Below are positions 33,241-44,634 of a DNA stretch of 58,167 nt, piece by piece. Made by a program: the position numbers and the translations under genes. Positions within the stretch are counted from its first letter, which is position 1; each line of letters opens with the position of its first letter. The stretch is from NCBI GenBank assembly GCA_949293595.1, contig CASFDW010000009.1, positions 1-58,167 of the forward strand, read 5' to 3'. The stretch is from an uncultured Spirochaetales bacterium. Its GTDB lineage: Bacteria > Spirochaetota > Spirochaetia > Sphaerochaetales > Sphaerochaetaceae. Under the pieces are notes generated by a model. That model had not been told where the DNA came from. It saw only the letters and a list, made by a program, of their open reading frames with translations, and made no database searches.

Positions 33241-34347
33241 AACCTTGTATCTTTCGGCCGCACGTGCTAGATGGCTGCGGACAGGAAGCATCTGCGGGCA
33301 TGCCTTCTCGCACCGTCCGCATCTGATGCATTCCGAGGCCTTCCCTTTCCCTTTTGTGATTTCTCCGTAGTTCCCATGTGGCGTCCTTCCGGTGGATTCT
33401 GCGTTCATAAGTGCGAAGATTTCCGGAATCGGTATGTTCTTCGGACAGACTTCGGTGCAGTAGCGGCACGCGGTGCATGCGATTCCGCCTTCCCGCTTTA
33501 TGACGGAAACGACCCTGCTTATGGCCTCGAGCTCCTTTTCGTCCACAGGCCTGAAGGCTGACATGGTCTTGATATTGTCCTCCATCTGCGCCATGTCGGA
33601 CATGCCCGACAGTACCAGAGCCACGTTTTCCAGCGAGGCTGCGAATCTGACCGCATGACTGGCCGCCGACCCGTCGTCCAGAGCCTTGAATTCCTTTTCC
33701 GCCTCCGGAAGAAGGGACGAGAGCATTCCTCCCTTTACCGGCTCCATCACTATCACCGGCTTGTCGTGCCTGGTGCAGACCTCGTAGCATTTTCTGGACT
33801 GTATCTTCTCATCCTCCCAGTCCAGATAGTTGATCTGCAGCTGCACGAACTCCACCTCGGGATGTTCCGAAAGGATTTTTTCGAGGAATTCGGGGCTGTC
33901 GTGGAAGGAGATGCCCAGATGGTGTATGAGGCCCCTGCGCTTGAAATCGCAAGCTTTCCCGTATGCCCCGCATTCCTGGAAATGGCCGTAGTTGTTCGAG
34001 GACTGGGCATGCATCAGGTAATAGTCGAAATACGTGACCCCGCAGGCCTCCAGCTGGGACATGAACAGGGGTTCTATCTCGTCGACCTTGGTGAAGAATG
34101 ATCCGGAGAGCTTGTCCGCGAGTATGTAGGCGGAACGTGGATACCGTCCGGTCAGAGCCTTTTTGAGCGTCTTCTCGCTTCTCTGGTCGAGATAGCCGTG
34201 GGCCGTGTCGAAATAATTGAAACCGGATGCAAGGAACAGGTCTGTCATTCTGATCACCTGCTCCAGATCGATTTCCCCGTCTGCAAGCAACGGAAAGCGC
34301 ATGCATCCGAAGCCGAGCTTGTTTTTCACCTCGTCGAACAATACCAT
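33232..34347 (-). CDS. Aldo/keto reductase with C-terminal ferredoxin domain
   Basis: 371 residues. The N-terminal aldo/keto reductase barrel starts LGFGCMRFPL. Catalytic Asp and Tyr are in YFDTAHGY, Lys in ADKLSG and His in MHAQSS. The C-terminus has two 4Fe-4S motifs, CTACRYCTEVCP and CIRCGRCEKACP. This fusion is common in anaerobes, and substrates are mostly unknown. The start at 34347 follows AGAGGG; the frame runs on upstream into CadD but without a start signal. Confidence 0.9.
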   Translation of the reverse strand: MVLFDEVKNKLGFGCMRFPLLADGEIDLEQVIRMTDLFLASGFNYFDTAHGYLDQRSEKTLKKALTGRYPRSAYILADKLSGSFFTKVDEIEPLFMSQLEACGVTYFDYYLMHAQSSNNYGHFQECGAYGKACDFKRRGLIHHLGISFHDSPEFLEKILSEHPEVEFVQLQINYLDWEDEKIQSRKCYEVCTRHDKPVIVMEPVKGGMLSSLLPEAEKEFKALDDGSAASHAVRFAASLENVALVLSGMSDMAQMEDNIKTMSAFRPVDEKELEAISRVVSVIKREGGIACTACRYCTEVCPKNIPIPEIFALMNAESTGRTPHGNYGEITKGKGKASECIRCGRCEKACPQMLPVRSHLARAAERYKVSE

Positions 34348-34403
34348 TTTTTCCCTCTTTCTTCTGAATGATACCTTAAAACCTGGCGGATGAAAAAGAT
34401 TTT

Positions 34404-34967
34404 CTATGATTTTACCAGTATTGCGGTTCCTATCAGCACAAGCACCAGCGGAACCACGGTGTCCTTGTTGCTCCGTATGAGCTTGCCGGACCTGTCCCAT
34501 GCCGCGGCAATGTATCCGATAAGGCACCAAAGTCCCGTCATGATTGCAAAAACCACGGCAAAAAGAATTGTCCCGCCGGAATCCAGCTGTGAGAATACCG
34601 GGATGTACACCCCCATGTTGTCCCCTCCGTTCGCGATTGTGAGCCCGGCGACGGAAAGCACCGTCGTCCCGGATCCTCCTATGCATCCGGTCCTGTCTTC
34701 CTTTTTCCTTGCAAGAACCATCCTTGCCGCCAGCAGGATCGGAATGAAGCCCAGGATCCAGGTGCGGCCGTCCAGGAGCAGGACAAGACCGGCCGAGCCT
34801 GAAATTCCTGCCGCGGTGAGCAGTGCCGATCCGAGGTATTGTCCGCATATGCTTCTTATCTTTCCGGATGTTCCTTCCGCCTGGCAGAATAGCAGCATCA
34901 GTATGAATATGTCATCGATGTTGGTGCTTGCGAAGACAGCGCCTGCAGTGGCGATTGTTTCAAGCAT
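34404..34967 (-). CDS. CadD-type cadmium resistance transporter family protein
   Basis: A 187-residue membrane protein with about six segments. Signatures of the CadD family are STNIDDIFILMLLF near the N-terminus and TIANGGDNMGVYIPVF in the middle; both carry acidic residues that could bind metal. It probably exports cadmium or another cation or confers tolerance. It lies 56 bp upstream of the aldo/keto reductase on the same strand and is divergent from the enoate reductase gene. Confidence 0.82.
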   Translation of the reverse strand: MLETIATAGAVFASTNIDDIFILMLLFCQAEGTSGKIRSICGQYLGSALLTAAGISGSAGLVLLLDGRTWILGFIPILLAARMVLARKKEDRTGCIGGSGTTVLSVAGLTIANGGDNMGVYIPVFSQLDSGGTILFAVVFAIMTGLWCLIGYIAAAWDRSGKLIRSNKDTVVPLVLVLIGTAILVKS

Positions 34968-35096
34968 TCCGGCCCTCCGGAGCAGAATTTACCACATGCA
35001 TCGCTGTCAATCAACGAAGAACCGTTTATTTGGGGTTTCACCCGGAGGCGGATAATATGGTAGAATGTCCGTGTATACCAACTTAAGGGAGCAGAT

Positions 35097-37148
35097 ATGA
35101 AAAAGGAATATGAAGTCCTGTTCACCCCGTGGAAGATCGGAAATGTGGAGATCAAGAACCGTTTCGTACAGACATCCATGGGGGGAACCTCGATATTCGG
35201 CTGGATGGAGCCGAACCATTTCGACAAGGAGGCCGCGGCCTTCCTTCTGGACAGGGCAAAGAACAACTGCGGGCTGATCCTTCCGGGAATTGCGCCGATC
35301 CGTGACTCAATGGGTGGCAAATGGCTTTATCAGGGTAAGGGAAAATACAAGAAGCTCAAGAAATACATGGAGGAGTTCCACAAGACGGGGGCGAAGATGT
35401 TCGTCCAGCTCACCGCCGGATTCGGACGGTCGCTGGCCGTGAACGACATCATGGTCAAGATGATGCGCAACAAGGTGCTGGGATTTCTCGGAAAGCCCGT
35501 CTTCAACATGGACTATCTTACAGCAAGTGCATCGGCAACGCCCAACAGGTGGGCCGACGGATGCATGTCAAGGCCGTTCACAAAGGCCGAGATCGAGGAG
35601 ATGGTGCGGGCTTTCGCAAAGACCGCGAAGCTTTGCAAGGATGCTGGTGTCGACGGAGTCGAGATACATGCCGTCCATGAAGGGTACACACTGGACCAGT
35701 TCGCGATGAAGTATACGAACCAGAGGGAGGACGAATACGGAGGAAGCCTTGAGAACCGGCTGCGCTTTGCAATCGACATCGTCAAGGCGATCAAGAAGGA
35801 ATGCGGGTCGGATTATCCCGTGACGCTGAGGTATTCCGTCGTTTCCAAGACAAAGGGGTTCCGGCAGGGGGCCGTTCCCGGCGAGCAGTACACCGAGGTC
35901 GGACGGGACATGGCTGAATCCGAGATTGCCGCAAAGATGCTGCAGGACGCGGGATACGACATGCTCAACTGCGACAACGGAACCTATGATGCCTGGTACT
36001 GGGCGCATCCTCCGGTATATATGCCCGACAACTGCAACCTTCCGGAGGTCGAGCACATAAAGAAGTTCGTGGACATACCCGTCGTATGTGCCGGCAAGAT
36101 GACCCCGGAGGCGGCAGCAGCATCCATAGCCGCCGGAAGACTGGACGCCATGGGGGTTGCCCGCCAGTTCCTGGTGGATCCCGAATGGATCACCAAGCTT
36201 ATGGAGGGGCGCGAGGAGGATATCAAGCCGTGCATCAATTGCCACAACGCTTGCTTCACAATGGCGAAGCATGGAAACTCTGCGAATGACCAGGACCTTT
36301 TCGATGCGCTCTTCATGTCACGTTGTGCGTTGAATCCGCAGACCATGCAGAGGAACAGGTTCAAGATCGTCAGGACGGCCAAGGCCAGGAGGGTCGCCAT
36401 AGTTGGAGGCGGAATCGGAGGAATGGAGGCTGCGATCGTACTGAAGAACAGGGGGCATGAGCCTGTGATCTATGAGAAGAGCGGCAGGCTTGGAGGAGTT
36501 TTCGTCGAGGCTGCGTCGTTCTCTTTCAAGGAACATGACAAAAAGCTCATACAGTGGTACAGGCATGAGATTGAGAGGCTTGGGATCGAGGTGCATTTGA
36601 ACACCGAGATAAGCGATGTCGGTGCATTGGATGCGGACGAGGTTATCGTCGCTACCGGTGCCGTACCCAACCGCCCGGGAATAAAGGGGCTCGGGAAGGC
36701 CGTGGAGGCTACCGAGTTCCTCAGGGGAAGAAAGGTCGGGAACAACGTCGTGATAATCGGTGGAGGCCTGACCGGATGCGAGATAGCCTACGAGCTTGTG
36801 CTGCAGGGCAAGAAACCCACGATTGTCGAGATGAAGGACGATCTTGTTCCTGTCAAGGGCGTGTGTCTTGCCAATTCATCGTTCCTCAGGGAGATGCTGG
36901 CCTTCAAGCAGGTACCGGTCCATCTTAATACGACGCTTGTCGAGATAAAGGACGGCGGTGTCGTCCTGAAGGACAAGACTGGAAAGCTTTTCGAGCTTTC
37001 CTGCGACGATGTCATAGTTTCTCTCGGATATCATCCGGCACCTCTGGCTCCGAAAGGAGGACGTGTGCATCTCGTCGGGGACGCCGACAAGGTAGGCAAC
37101 CTCAGGACTGTGATCTGGAAGGCCTGGAAAGTGGCTATGAAGATATGA
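35097..37148 (+). CDS. Old-Yellow-family enoate/2,4-dienoyl-CoA reductase (FMN, 4Fe-4S, FAD)
   Basis: A 683-residue, three-part oxidoreductase. Residues 1 to about 360 form the FMN barrel (GVDGVEIHAVHEGYTLDQF). Next, CINCHNACF and a later Cys in MSRCALN bind a 4Fe-4S cluster. The C-terminal half holds FAD (VAIVGGGIGGMEAA) and NAD(P) (VVIIGGGLTGCEIA) folds. It reduces C=C bonds of enoates, enones or related acids during anaerobic metabolism. AAGGGAG precedes the ATG. The substrate is not predictable. It stands alone. Confidence 0.9.
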   Translation: MKKEYEVLFTPWKIGNVEIKNRFVQTSMGGTSIFGWMEPNHFDKEAAAFLLDRAKNNCGLILPGIAPIRDSMGGKWLYQGKGKYKKLKKYMEEFHKTGAKMFVQLTAGFGRSLAVNDIMVKMMRNKVLGFLGKPVFNMDYLTASASATPNRWADGCMSRPFTKAEIEEMVRAFAKTAKLCKDAGVDGVEIHAVHEGYTLDQFAMKYTNQREDEYGGSLENRLRFAIDIVKAIKKECGSDYPVTLRYSVVSKTKGFRQGAVPGEQYTEVGRDMAESEIAAKMLQDAGYDMLNCDNGTYDAWYWAHPPVYMPDNCNLPEVEHIKKFVDIPVVCAGKMTPEAAAASIAAGRLDAMGVARQFLVDPEWITKLMEGREEDIKPCINCHNACFTMAKHGNSANDQDLFDALFMSRCALNPQTMQRNRFKIVRTAKARRVAIVGGGIGGMEAAIVLKNRGHEPVIYEKSGRLGGVFVEAASFSFKEHDKKLIQWYRHEIERLGIEVHLNTEISDVGALDADEVIVATGAVPNRPGIKGLGKAVEATEFLRGRKVGNNVVIIGGGLTGCEIAYELVLQGKKPTIVEMKDDLVPVKGVCLANSSFLREMLAFKQVPVHLNTTLVEIKDGGVVLKDKTGKLFELSCDDVIVSLGYHPAPLAPKGGRVHLVGDADKVGNLRTVIWKAWKVAMKI

Positions 37149-37280
37149 TTTTTATTCCCTGGAAGGATTTTTGCAGGCAAAACATGCCCGTCCCGGCACC
37201 TCGCGCTTGTGATTTATCCTGTACAGGGCTAAAATGAATGAAGCTAATGAATAAAACGGTGGCGACAGGAGGAGAGAAGG

Positions 37281-38300
37281 ATGTCGACTATTTTGGTGAC
37301 GGGAGGAGCCGGGTACATCGGTTCCCATACATGTGTTGAGCTTTTGGAGGCCGGCTACGACGTGGTTGTTGTGGACAACCTCAGCAATTCCAGCAGAGAG
37401 TCCCTCAGACGGGTTGAGAAAATCACCGGCAAGAGCCTGAAATTCCACGAGGCCGACATAAGGGATGAGGCTGCCCTTGACGGGATCTTCAACTCCTGCA
37501 AGGTGGATGCGGTGATCCATTTCGCCGGGCTGAAGGCCGTAGGCGAGTCTGTGTCAAAGCCTCTTGAGTATTATGACAACAATATTGTCGGAACGCTTAC
37601 CCTTGTAAAGGTCATGAAGGCTCATGGCTGCAAGAACATCATCTTCAGCTCCTCTGCTACTGTCTACGGGGATCCTGCTTTCGTCCCCATCACCGAGGAC
37701 TGTCCGAAGGGCACATGCACGAATCCGTATGGGTGGACCAAATGGATGCTCGAGCAGATTCTCAGCGATCTGCACACCGCCGACAAGCAGTGGAATGTTA
37801 TATTGCTCAGATATTTCAATCCGATTGGTGCACATAAGAGCGGACTGATCGGAGAGGATCCCAAAGGTATTCCGAACAATCTGCTTCCGTATGTGGCCCA
37901 GGTCGCCATCGGCAAGCTTGATTGCATAGGTGTTTTCGGCAACGACTACAACACACCCGACGGGACCGGTGTCAGGGATTACATCCATGTCGTCGATCTC
38001 GCAAAGGGGCACGTGAAGGCCATCAAGAAGCTTGACGACAATGCCGGTGTCTCCATATACAATCTTGGAACAGGGAACGGGTACAGCGTGTTGCAGGTCG
38101 TCAAAGCCTTCAGCAAGGCATGCGGGCATGAGCTCAAGTATCAGATCAAGCCCAGACGCCCCGGTGATATCGCCGCCTGCTACTGCGATCCGGGCAAAGC
38201 CCTCAGGGAGCTTGGATGGAAAGCCGAATACGGAATCGATGAGATGTGTGCCGACTCCTGGAGATGGCAGAGCATGAACCCTGACGGGTATTCCAAATAA
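37281..38300 (+). CDS. galE: UDP-glucose 4-epimerase
   Basis: Interconverts UDP-glucose and UDP-galactose. 339 residues. NAD motif [10 protein letters not shown], catalytic Ser/Tyr/Lys in [11 protein letters not shown] and [12 protein letters not shown], and substrate region [10 protein letters not shown]...NLLPYV. GGAGG precedes the ATG. Followed by its own terminator, so not cotranscribed with GH51. It supplies UDP-galactose for glycolipids or polysaccharide, or serves galactose breakdown. Confidence 0.95.
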   Translation: MSTILVTGGAGYIGSHTCVELLEAGYDVVVVDNLSNSSRESLRRVEKITGKSLKFHEADIRDEAALDGIFNSCKVDAVIHFAGLKAVGESVSKPLEYYDNNIVGTLTLVKVMKAHGCKNIIFSSSATVYGDPAFVPITEDCPKGTCTNPYGWTKWMLEQILSDLHTADKQWNVILLRYFNPIGAHKSGLIGEDPKGIPNNLLPYVAQVAIGKLDCIGVFGNDYNTPDGTGVRDYIHVVDLAKGHVKAIKKLDDNAGVSIYNLGTGNGYSVLQVVKAFSKACGHELKYQIKPRRPGDIAACYCDPGKALRELGWKAEYGIDEMCADSWRWQSMNPDGYSK

Positions 38301-38312
38301 CAGATCGTCAGT

Positions 38313-38337
38313 AAAAGCCCCTGGCCGGGGCTTTTTT
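38313..38337 (+). terminator. Terminator of galE
   Basis: Stem AAAAGCCCC/GGGGCTTTT with a 5-base loop, then more T. Confidence 0.92.
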
Positions 38338-38438
38338 AGATTTCATCCATGGGTTGTCAAGCTTCATGGCTGCACGGCATGTTGTGTTGTTTTCATATGG
38401 GGCAAATGACCTGGATGGATTCATGGAGGTTGTCCTGA

Positions 38439-39923
<1,485 letters not shown>

Positions 39924-39934
39924 CCACCTGGAGC

Positions 39935-40585
39935 CTATCGCCTGCCCAGGACGGCCGGAAGCTCCAAAAGCGAATCAAGCCGGTATGTGGCACGCGCGCA
40001 TCCTTTTGCATCTCCTATTGCCGCTGAGTCGAATCCTCCGTTTCCTGCTGCTTCAATACCGCTTTCCGCATCTTCGACGACCAGGCATTCGTAGGGGGAA
40101 AGTCCGAGCATGTCCGCCGCATTGCGGAACACCTCGGGGTCAGGCTTGCTCCTTTTTATATTGTTCCCGTCGCTTATCGCATCGAACATGTCGAGCAACC
40201 CGATTTTCTCAAGGATGAAAGTGGCGTTCCTGCTGGATGAACCTATTGCAATCCTGTAATCGGCTCCAAGCTCCTCCAGCATCCTGCGCACGGCAGGATC
40301 CACATCCGCCGGAGTCATTGATTTCAGCATGCTGCGGTACAGGGAGTTCTTCCTGGCGCATATGGCCTCCTTCTCACGCCGGCTGTAGGAAACGGATGAC
40401 CCTGCAAGTATCATCTCCAGACTTTCCATCCTGCTGACACCTCGCAGGCGGTTGTTCTTCTCCTCGTCGAACGGTATCCCGAGACTGTCCGCGATTTCCT
40501 TCCAGGCCCTGTAATGGAACATGTCCGTATGGCATATCACCCCGTCCAGATCGAAGATGACAGCTTTGTAAATCTTTGCTTCCAT
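39935..40585 (-). CDS. pgmB: Beta-phosphoglucomutase
   Basis: A HAD-superfamily enzyme of 216 residues converting beta-glucose-1-phosphate to glucose-6-phosphate. The nucleophile Asp and acid Asp are in FDLDGVICHT, the cap contains RGVSRMESLE, and Ser/Lys/Asp motifs are in IGSSSRNA, KRSKPDPEVF and VVEDAESGIEAA. GGGGGGTGAT precedes the ATG. It starts 5 bp after the GH65 phosphorylase stop; that enzyme makes its substrate, so the assignment is firm. Confidence 0.95.
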   Translation of the reverse strand: MEAKIYKAVIFDLDGVICHTDMFHYRAWKEIADSLGIPFDEEKNNRLRGVSRMESLEMILAGSSVSYSRREKEAICARKNSLYRSMLKSMTPADVDPAVRRMLEELGADYRIAIGSSSRNATFILEKIGLLDMFDAISDGNNIKRSKPDPEVFRNAADMLGLSPYECLVVEDAESGIEAAGNGGFDSAAIGDAKGCARATYRLDSLLELPAVLGRR

Positions 40586-40590
40586 GACGA

Positions 40591-42834
40591 TCACCCCCCG
40601 AGCCTTTGGACGAGCATACCGTTCCGCCCTGCCTCGTATGTGGTGCCGTATATGCTGATGCATACCGGTTGGGATGTGGTTACGATGACACGATCCTTGT
40701 CCACCTCCACATGTATCTTCGAGCCGCGATACCGTATGGAGAACCCATAGCTGTTCCATTTGTCCGGAAGCGCCGGAGCGAGAGAGATACCTTCTTTTTT
40801 TATCCTCAATCCTGCAAAGCCCATGGTTATTGCAAGATAGCTTCCTCCCATGTTCGCCGTATGGATCCCGTCGCGTGTGTTTTTATGGGTATCCCGCAGA
40901 TCGGTTTCACTGCACGACCCGAAATACTTCAATGCTTCATCTTTCAATCCGAGATAGGAAGCCATCATTGAGAATATACATTTCGAGAGCGTTGAATCAT
41001 GGGTCGTTATCTTCTCGTAATATCTGAAAGACCTTTCCATCGTGGATCTGTCGCTGTATTCGGGATGCAGCAGGTGGGCCAGTATCGTGTCTGCCTGTTT
41101 GCACACCTGGTGTCTGTACAAAAACAGGGGATGGTAGTGCAGGAGCATCGGATGCTTGTCCTCGGGTATTGCCGCCAGATCGATGGGTTTCTTGTTCAAA
41201 AACGAATCGTCCTGGGGGTTGATTCCAAGTTCTTCGTCGAAAGGCAGGAACATCAGTTCCGCGGCTTTCTCGAATTCCAGAATTTCCGCATCATCGAACT
41301 CGAAGGTGAGGACGGTGCCTTCCGCTCTGAATTCACGGATGAGCCGGGCTGTCTGCCGCAGATCGAACTTTGCACATGCGTTTGTGTAGTAATTGTTGTT
41401 GACGATGCAGGTGTATTCGTCGGGGCCGGTCACATCGTTTATCTCGAAGCCCCGCTTAGTGAACACCCCCGTGTCGATCCAGAGCCGCGATATCTCCATC
41501 AGCATCTCAAGTCCCATATTGGTCATGAACTCATGATCATCTGTAGCTTCATAATACTGTATGACCGCATGGGCGATCGCGCCGTTGATATGGTACTGTG
41601 CGCTTCCCGCGGGAAAAAATCCGCTGCACTCGTCCCCGTTGATCGTACGCCAGGCGTACAGGGCTCCTTTACCATGTCCGAGCCTGGCGGCGTTCCTTCT
41701 GGCCTTGTCCAGTATGCTGTAGCGGTATGCGAGCAGCCTTTTCGATATTTCCGGGCGTGTGAGGGTGAAGATGGTTTGCACGTACATCTCCGTGTCCCAG
41801 AAATAATGTCCCTCGTAACCTTCTCCAGACAGTCCCTTTGCCGCGATATGTGACAAGCCGTCCCTTCCTGCCGATTGAAGCAGGCAGAAGAGGTTGAAGC
41901 TGACCGCCTCCTCCAGGCGGTCGTCGCCGGAAAGGGAGAATCCGACATCGTCCCAGAATGATGAAAGGTATTCCTCCTGTTCGCGGAAAATACGTTCCAT
42001 ACCCGCATCCTTGGCTTCCCTGAGCTTCTGGATGGCGGTGGCTTCGGTGTCCGCGCAATGTCTGGAGTCCGCAAACGAGACCATCCTGGTGAGCACCGCA
42101 CCGGTCGCGTTGTGCAGGGTGTGCGTGCGTCTGGCATCGTTGTTTTCCAGAACCTCCCTGGTCTCCGCTCCCGGGACCTTCTCCCATACCACCGTTGATA
42201 TGCCGAGTCCGCTGTTCTGTGTCGATACGGATACCGCAGACATTCCGTCGCCCAGCATGCGGCAGCCCTCCTGCCTCAGGAATGCGGTTGCTTCGGAAGC
42301 CAGACGCGGATCGTTCGGGTCACAATGATTCCTGACTAGCGAGTTGTGTCCAGTGTCGAAGGTTATATTGCAGGGCCCGGATGTGGCGATCTCATATACA
42401 AGCATGAAGATGTTGGGCCTCTTGAACGATGCGAGCCTGGTTATCCTGACATCGGCCTTCACACCCTTTGCAGACACGAAGGAGAATGTTCTTGCGGATG
42501 TCCCCCTGGTGAAATCGAGACATCTTGTGTATTCTTCGGCAGGGGTGGCGAGTTCTCCGTCCAGATAGGCTTTTATATCCTGCACCTCCGCGACGTTGAT
42601 TATCGTCTGTTTCCTGTTCACAAGCCCGAAAAGCGGTTCTGCCTGTGGCATCGGGACTATTTCATAGACACCGTTCATGTACGATCCGCGGACGGACCGC
42701 ACATCGGATGCATAGCCTTCCTCGAAGGCACCGCGGATTCCTATATATCCGTTTGCGGAGTGGAACAGGCTTTCGTTCAGCTCCAGACTGCGCCTGTCCG
42801 AGGTCTTGAATGTCCTTTCATACCGGTGTTTCAT
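40591..42834 (-). CDS. GH65 alpha-glucan disaccharide phosphorylase
   Basis: Inverting phosphorylase of maltose, trehalose, kojibiose, nigerose or a similar alpha-disaccharide, giving beta-glucose-1-phosphate and glucose. 747 residues, normal for GH65. The general acid is E473 in VTGPDEYTCIVNNNYYTN; phosphate-binding residues should lie in the C-terminal barrel region. The ATGA overlap with the permease upstream fixes the start; the frame runs further back but lies inside that gene. Linkage specificity cannot be read by eye. Confidence 0.92.
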   Translation of the reverse strand: MKHRYERTFKTSDRRSLELNESLFHSANGYIGIRGAFEEGYASDVRSVRGSYMNGVYEIVPMPQAEPLFGLVNRKQTIINVAEVQDIKAYLDGELATPAEEYTRCLDFTRGTSARTFSFVSAKGVKADVRITRLASFKRPNIFMLVYEIATSGPCNITFDTGHNSLVRNHCDPNDPRLASEATAFLRQEGCRMLGDGMSAVSVSTQNSGLGISTVVWEKVPGAETREVLENNDARRTHTLHNATGAVLTRMVSFADSRHCADTEATAIQKLREAKDAGMERIFREQEEYLSSFWDDVGFSLSGDDRLEEAVSFNLFCLLQSAGRDGLSHIAAKGLSGEGYEGHYFWDTEMYVQTIFTLTRPEISKRLLAYRYSILDKARRNAARLGHGKGALYAWRTINGDECSGFFPAGSAQYHINGAIAHAVIQYYEATDDHEFMTNMGLEMLMEISRLWIDTGVFTKRGFEINDVTGPDEYTCIVNNNYYTNACAKFDLRQTARLIREFRAEGTVLTFEFDDAEILEFEKAAELMFLPFDEELGINPQDDSFLNKKPIDLAAIPEDKHPMLLHYHPLFLYRHQVCKQADTILAHLLHPEYSDRSTMERSFRYYEKITTHDSTLSKCIFSMMASYLGLKDEALKYFGSCSETDLRDTHKNTRDGIHTANMGGSYLAITMGFAGLRIKKEGISLAPALPDKWNSYGFSIRYRGSKIHVEVDKDRVIVTTSQPVCISIYGTTYEAGRNGMLVQRLGG

Positions 42835-43676
42835 TTCATCGCCCCCGCCACAACGCCTTTGATGATGTATTTCTGGGCGCAGAAGTAGAAGACGACAACC
42901 GGGATTATCGTGAGCGTCAGTCCGGCCATCGCCTCGTTCCACTGTATCGTGAAAACCCCGAAGAACGAGCTTGTGGAAAGAGGTACGGTCCTGAGGCTCT
43001 TGCTGTTCAGTACAAGCGATGGAAGCAGATAGTCGTTCCATATCCAGATTATGTCCAGGATGATCACGGTCATTATCGTCGGTTTCAGAATCGGGAAGAC
43101 CACCCTGAAGAATGTCTGGATCCTGCTGCATCCGTCGAGGGTCGCCGCCTCCTCTAGCGAGATTGGGATGCTTTTCACAAAACCGTGGAAGAGGAACACC
43201 GCAAGCGACATCCCGAAGCCTATGTACATGAAAACAAGCCCCCGCCTTGTGTTGAGTATCTGTATGCCGAGGTACATCTTGGACCATTTCATGAGCTGTA
43301 CGAGCGGCATCATGAGCGTGTGGAACGGAATCAGCATCGTCGCGACGAATGCAAAGTATATCAGGGTGCTCTTTTTATCATTGGTTCTGGCCAGCATCCA
43401 TGCGCACATGGAGGACAACAGGATTATCAGGGAAACCGAAGTCACCGTTATGATGAGGGAATTCGAGAATCCGGTCATGAAATCCATCCGGTCCATAGCG
43501 GTCAGATAGTTTTCAAATCTGAATGTGCTTGGCAGGGCCGTAGGGCTCATGTACAGTTCGGCCCTGTTCTTGAAGCTGTTGACAAGCATTATGTAGAGGG
43601 GGTAGAGGAACAGGAGTCCGAGCAGGACCATGAGTGCGGAGCATATGGCGGATGTGATCCTTTTCCTGAGTCTCAT
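42831..43676 (-). CDS. Sugar ABC transporter permease (MalG-like, CUT1)
   Basis: Inner-membrane permease of 281 residues with six helices. The coupling loop is EEAATLDGCSRIQTFFRVVFPILKP. It overlaps both neighbours by 4 bp. With the MalF-like protein it forms the channel of a disaccharide importer. The start at 43676 is set by the ATGA junction. Confidence 0.92.
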   Translation of the reverse strand: MRLRKRITSAICSALMVLLGLLFLYPLYIMLVNSFKNRAELYMSPTALPSTFRFENYLTAMDRMDFMTGFSNSLIITVTSVSLIILLSSMCAWMLARTNDKKSTLIYFAFVATMLIPFHTLMMPLVQLMKWSKMYLGIQILNTRRGLVFMYIGFGMSLAVFLFHGFVKSIPISLEEAATLDGCSRIQTFFRVVFPILKPTIMTVIILDIIWIWNDYLLPSLVLNSKSLRTVPLSTSSFFGVFTIQWNEAMAGLTLTIIPVVVFYFCAQKYIIKGVVAGAMK

Positions 43677-44554
43677 AGCTGTACCTCCCTTCTTTTTGTG
43701 ATGAAGACCTGCGTGAGCGTCACCGCCGTGATGAGCAGGAAGAATATGATCGCTTTCGCCTGCCCGTATCCATATTCGTAATAGCGGAATATCTCGTTGT
43801 ATATGTTCATTGCGAACATCTCCGTGGCGTTTCCGGGGCCTCCCCCGGTGAGGGCCAGGTTTATGTCGTACACTTTGAAACAGTTGGAGAGCGAATAGAA
43901 TACGCAGACCGTGATCGCAGGCATTATCAGCGGGAAGGTTATCTTCGAAAATCTCGTCCATGCCCCGGCCCCGTCCATATATGCCGCCTCCAGCAGCTCG
44001 TCGGGGACCGACTGGATCCCGGTGATGTAGATTATCATGACATATCCCGCCATCTGCCATGTCATGACGACGACAAGGGAGACAAGTGCGAACTGCGGAT
44101 CAAGCAGCCAGTTGAAGAAAATCGACTCCAACCCGGTTTTCTCCCCGACGGCCTTGAGCGTGTCGGAAAGAATGAACTGCCATATGTACCCCAGGATGAG
44201 CCCTCCTATGAGGTTTGGCATGAAAAACATCGTTCTTGTGATGTTCCTTCCTTTCAACGGGCTGGTGACAAGCATCGCCAGGGACAGCCCCAGCACGTTT
44301 ATCAGTACGACCGAAAGGATGGTGAATTCGATCGTGTGGAGGGCGGAGGCCGAAAACCTGGAATCGGAAAGGATCCTTACGTAGTTATCGGCTCCGACAA
44401 ACACGGGAGGATTCAAAGCTACGCCGTTCCATTCAACAAACGAATATCCTATGCCTATTATGAAAGGCACTATGACAACGACCGTGAATGCGAGCAGGGC
44501 GGGTGCGACGAAAAGAAAGTAGCATAGACGGTCCCTCTTCCTGCTTGTAACCAT
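43673..44554 (-). CDS. Sugar ABC transporter permease (MalF-like, CUT1)
   Basis: Inner-membrane permease of 293 residues, six helices. Coupling loop LEAAYMDGAGAWTRFSKITFPLIMP. AGGAGG lies before the ATG at 44554. It partners the MalG-like protein and the upstream binding protein. No ATPase gene is in the operon. Confidence 0.92.
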   Translation of the reverse strand: MVTSRKRDRLCYFLFVAPALLAFTVVVIVPFIIGIGYSFVEWNGVALNPPVFVGADNYVRILSDSRFSASALHTIEFTILSVVLINVLGLSLAMLVTSPLKGRNITRTMFFMPNLIGGLILGYIWQFILSDTLKAVGEKTGLESIFFNWLLDPQFALVSLVVVMTWQMAGYVMIIYITGIQSVPDELLEAAYMDGAGAWTRFSKITFPLIMPAITVCVFYSLSNCFKVYDINLALTGGGPGNATEMFAMNIYNEIFRYYEYGYGQAKAIIFFLLITAVTLTQVFITKRREVQL

Positions 44555-44634
44555 GATGTCCTCCTGTGGTGGTTATGATATCGATCAGGAGGCCATCCCC
44601 CAGATGACGGCCTCCCTTGTGGTCTGTTTGTCTG

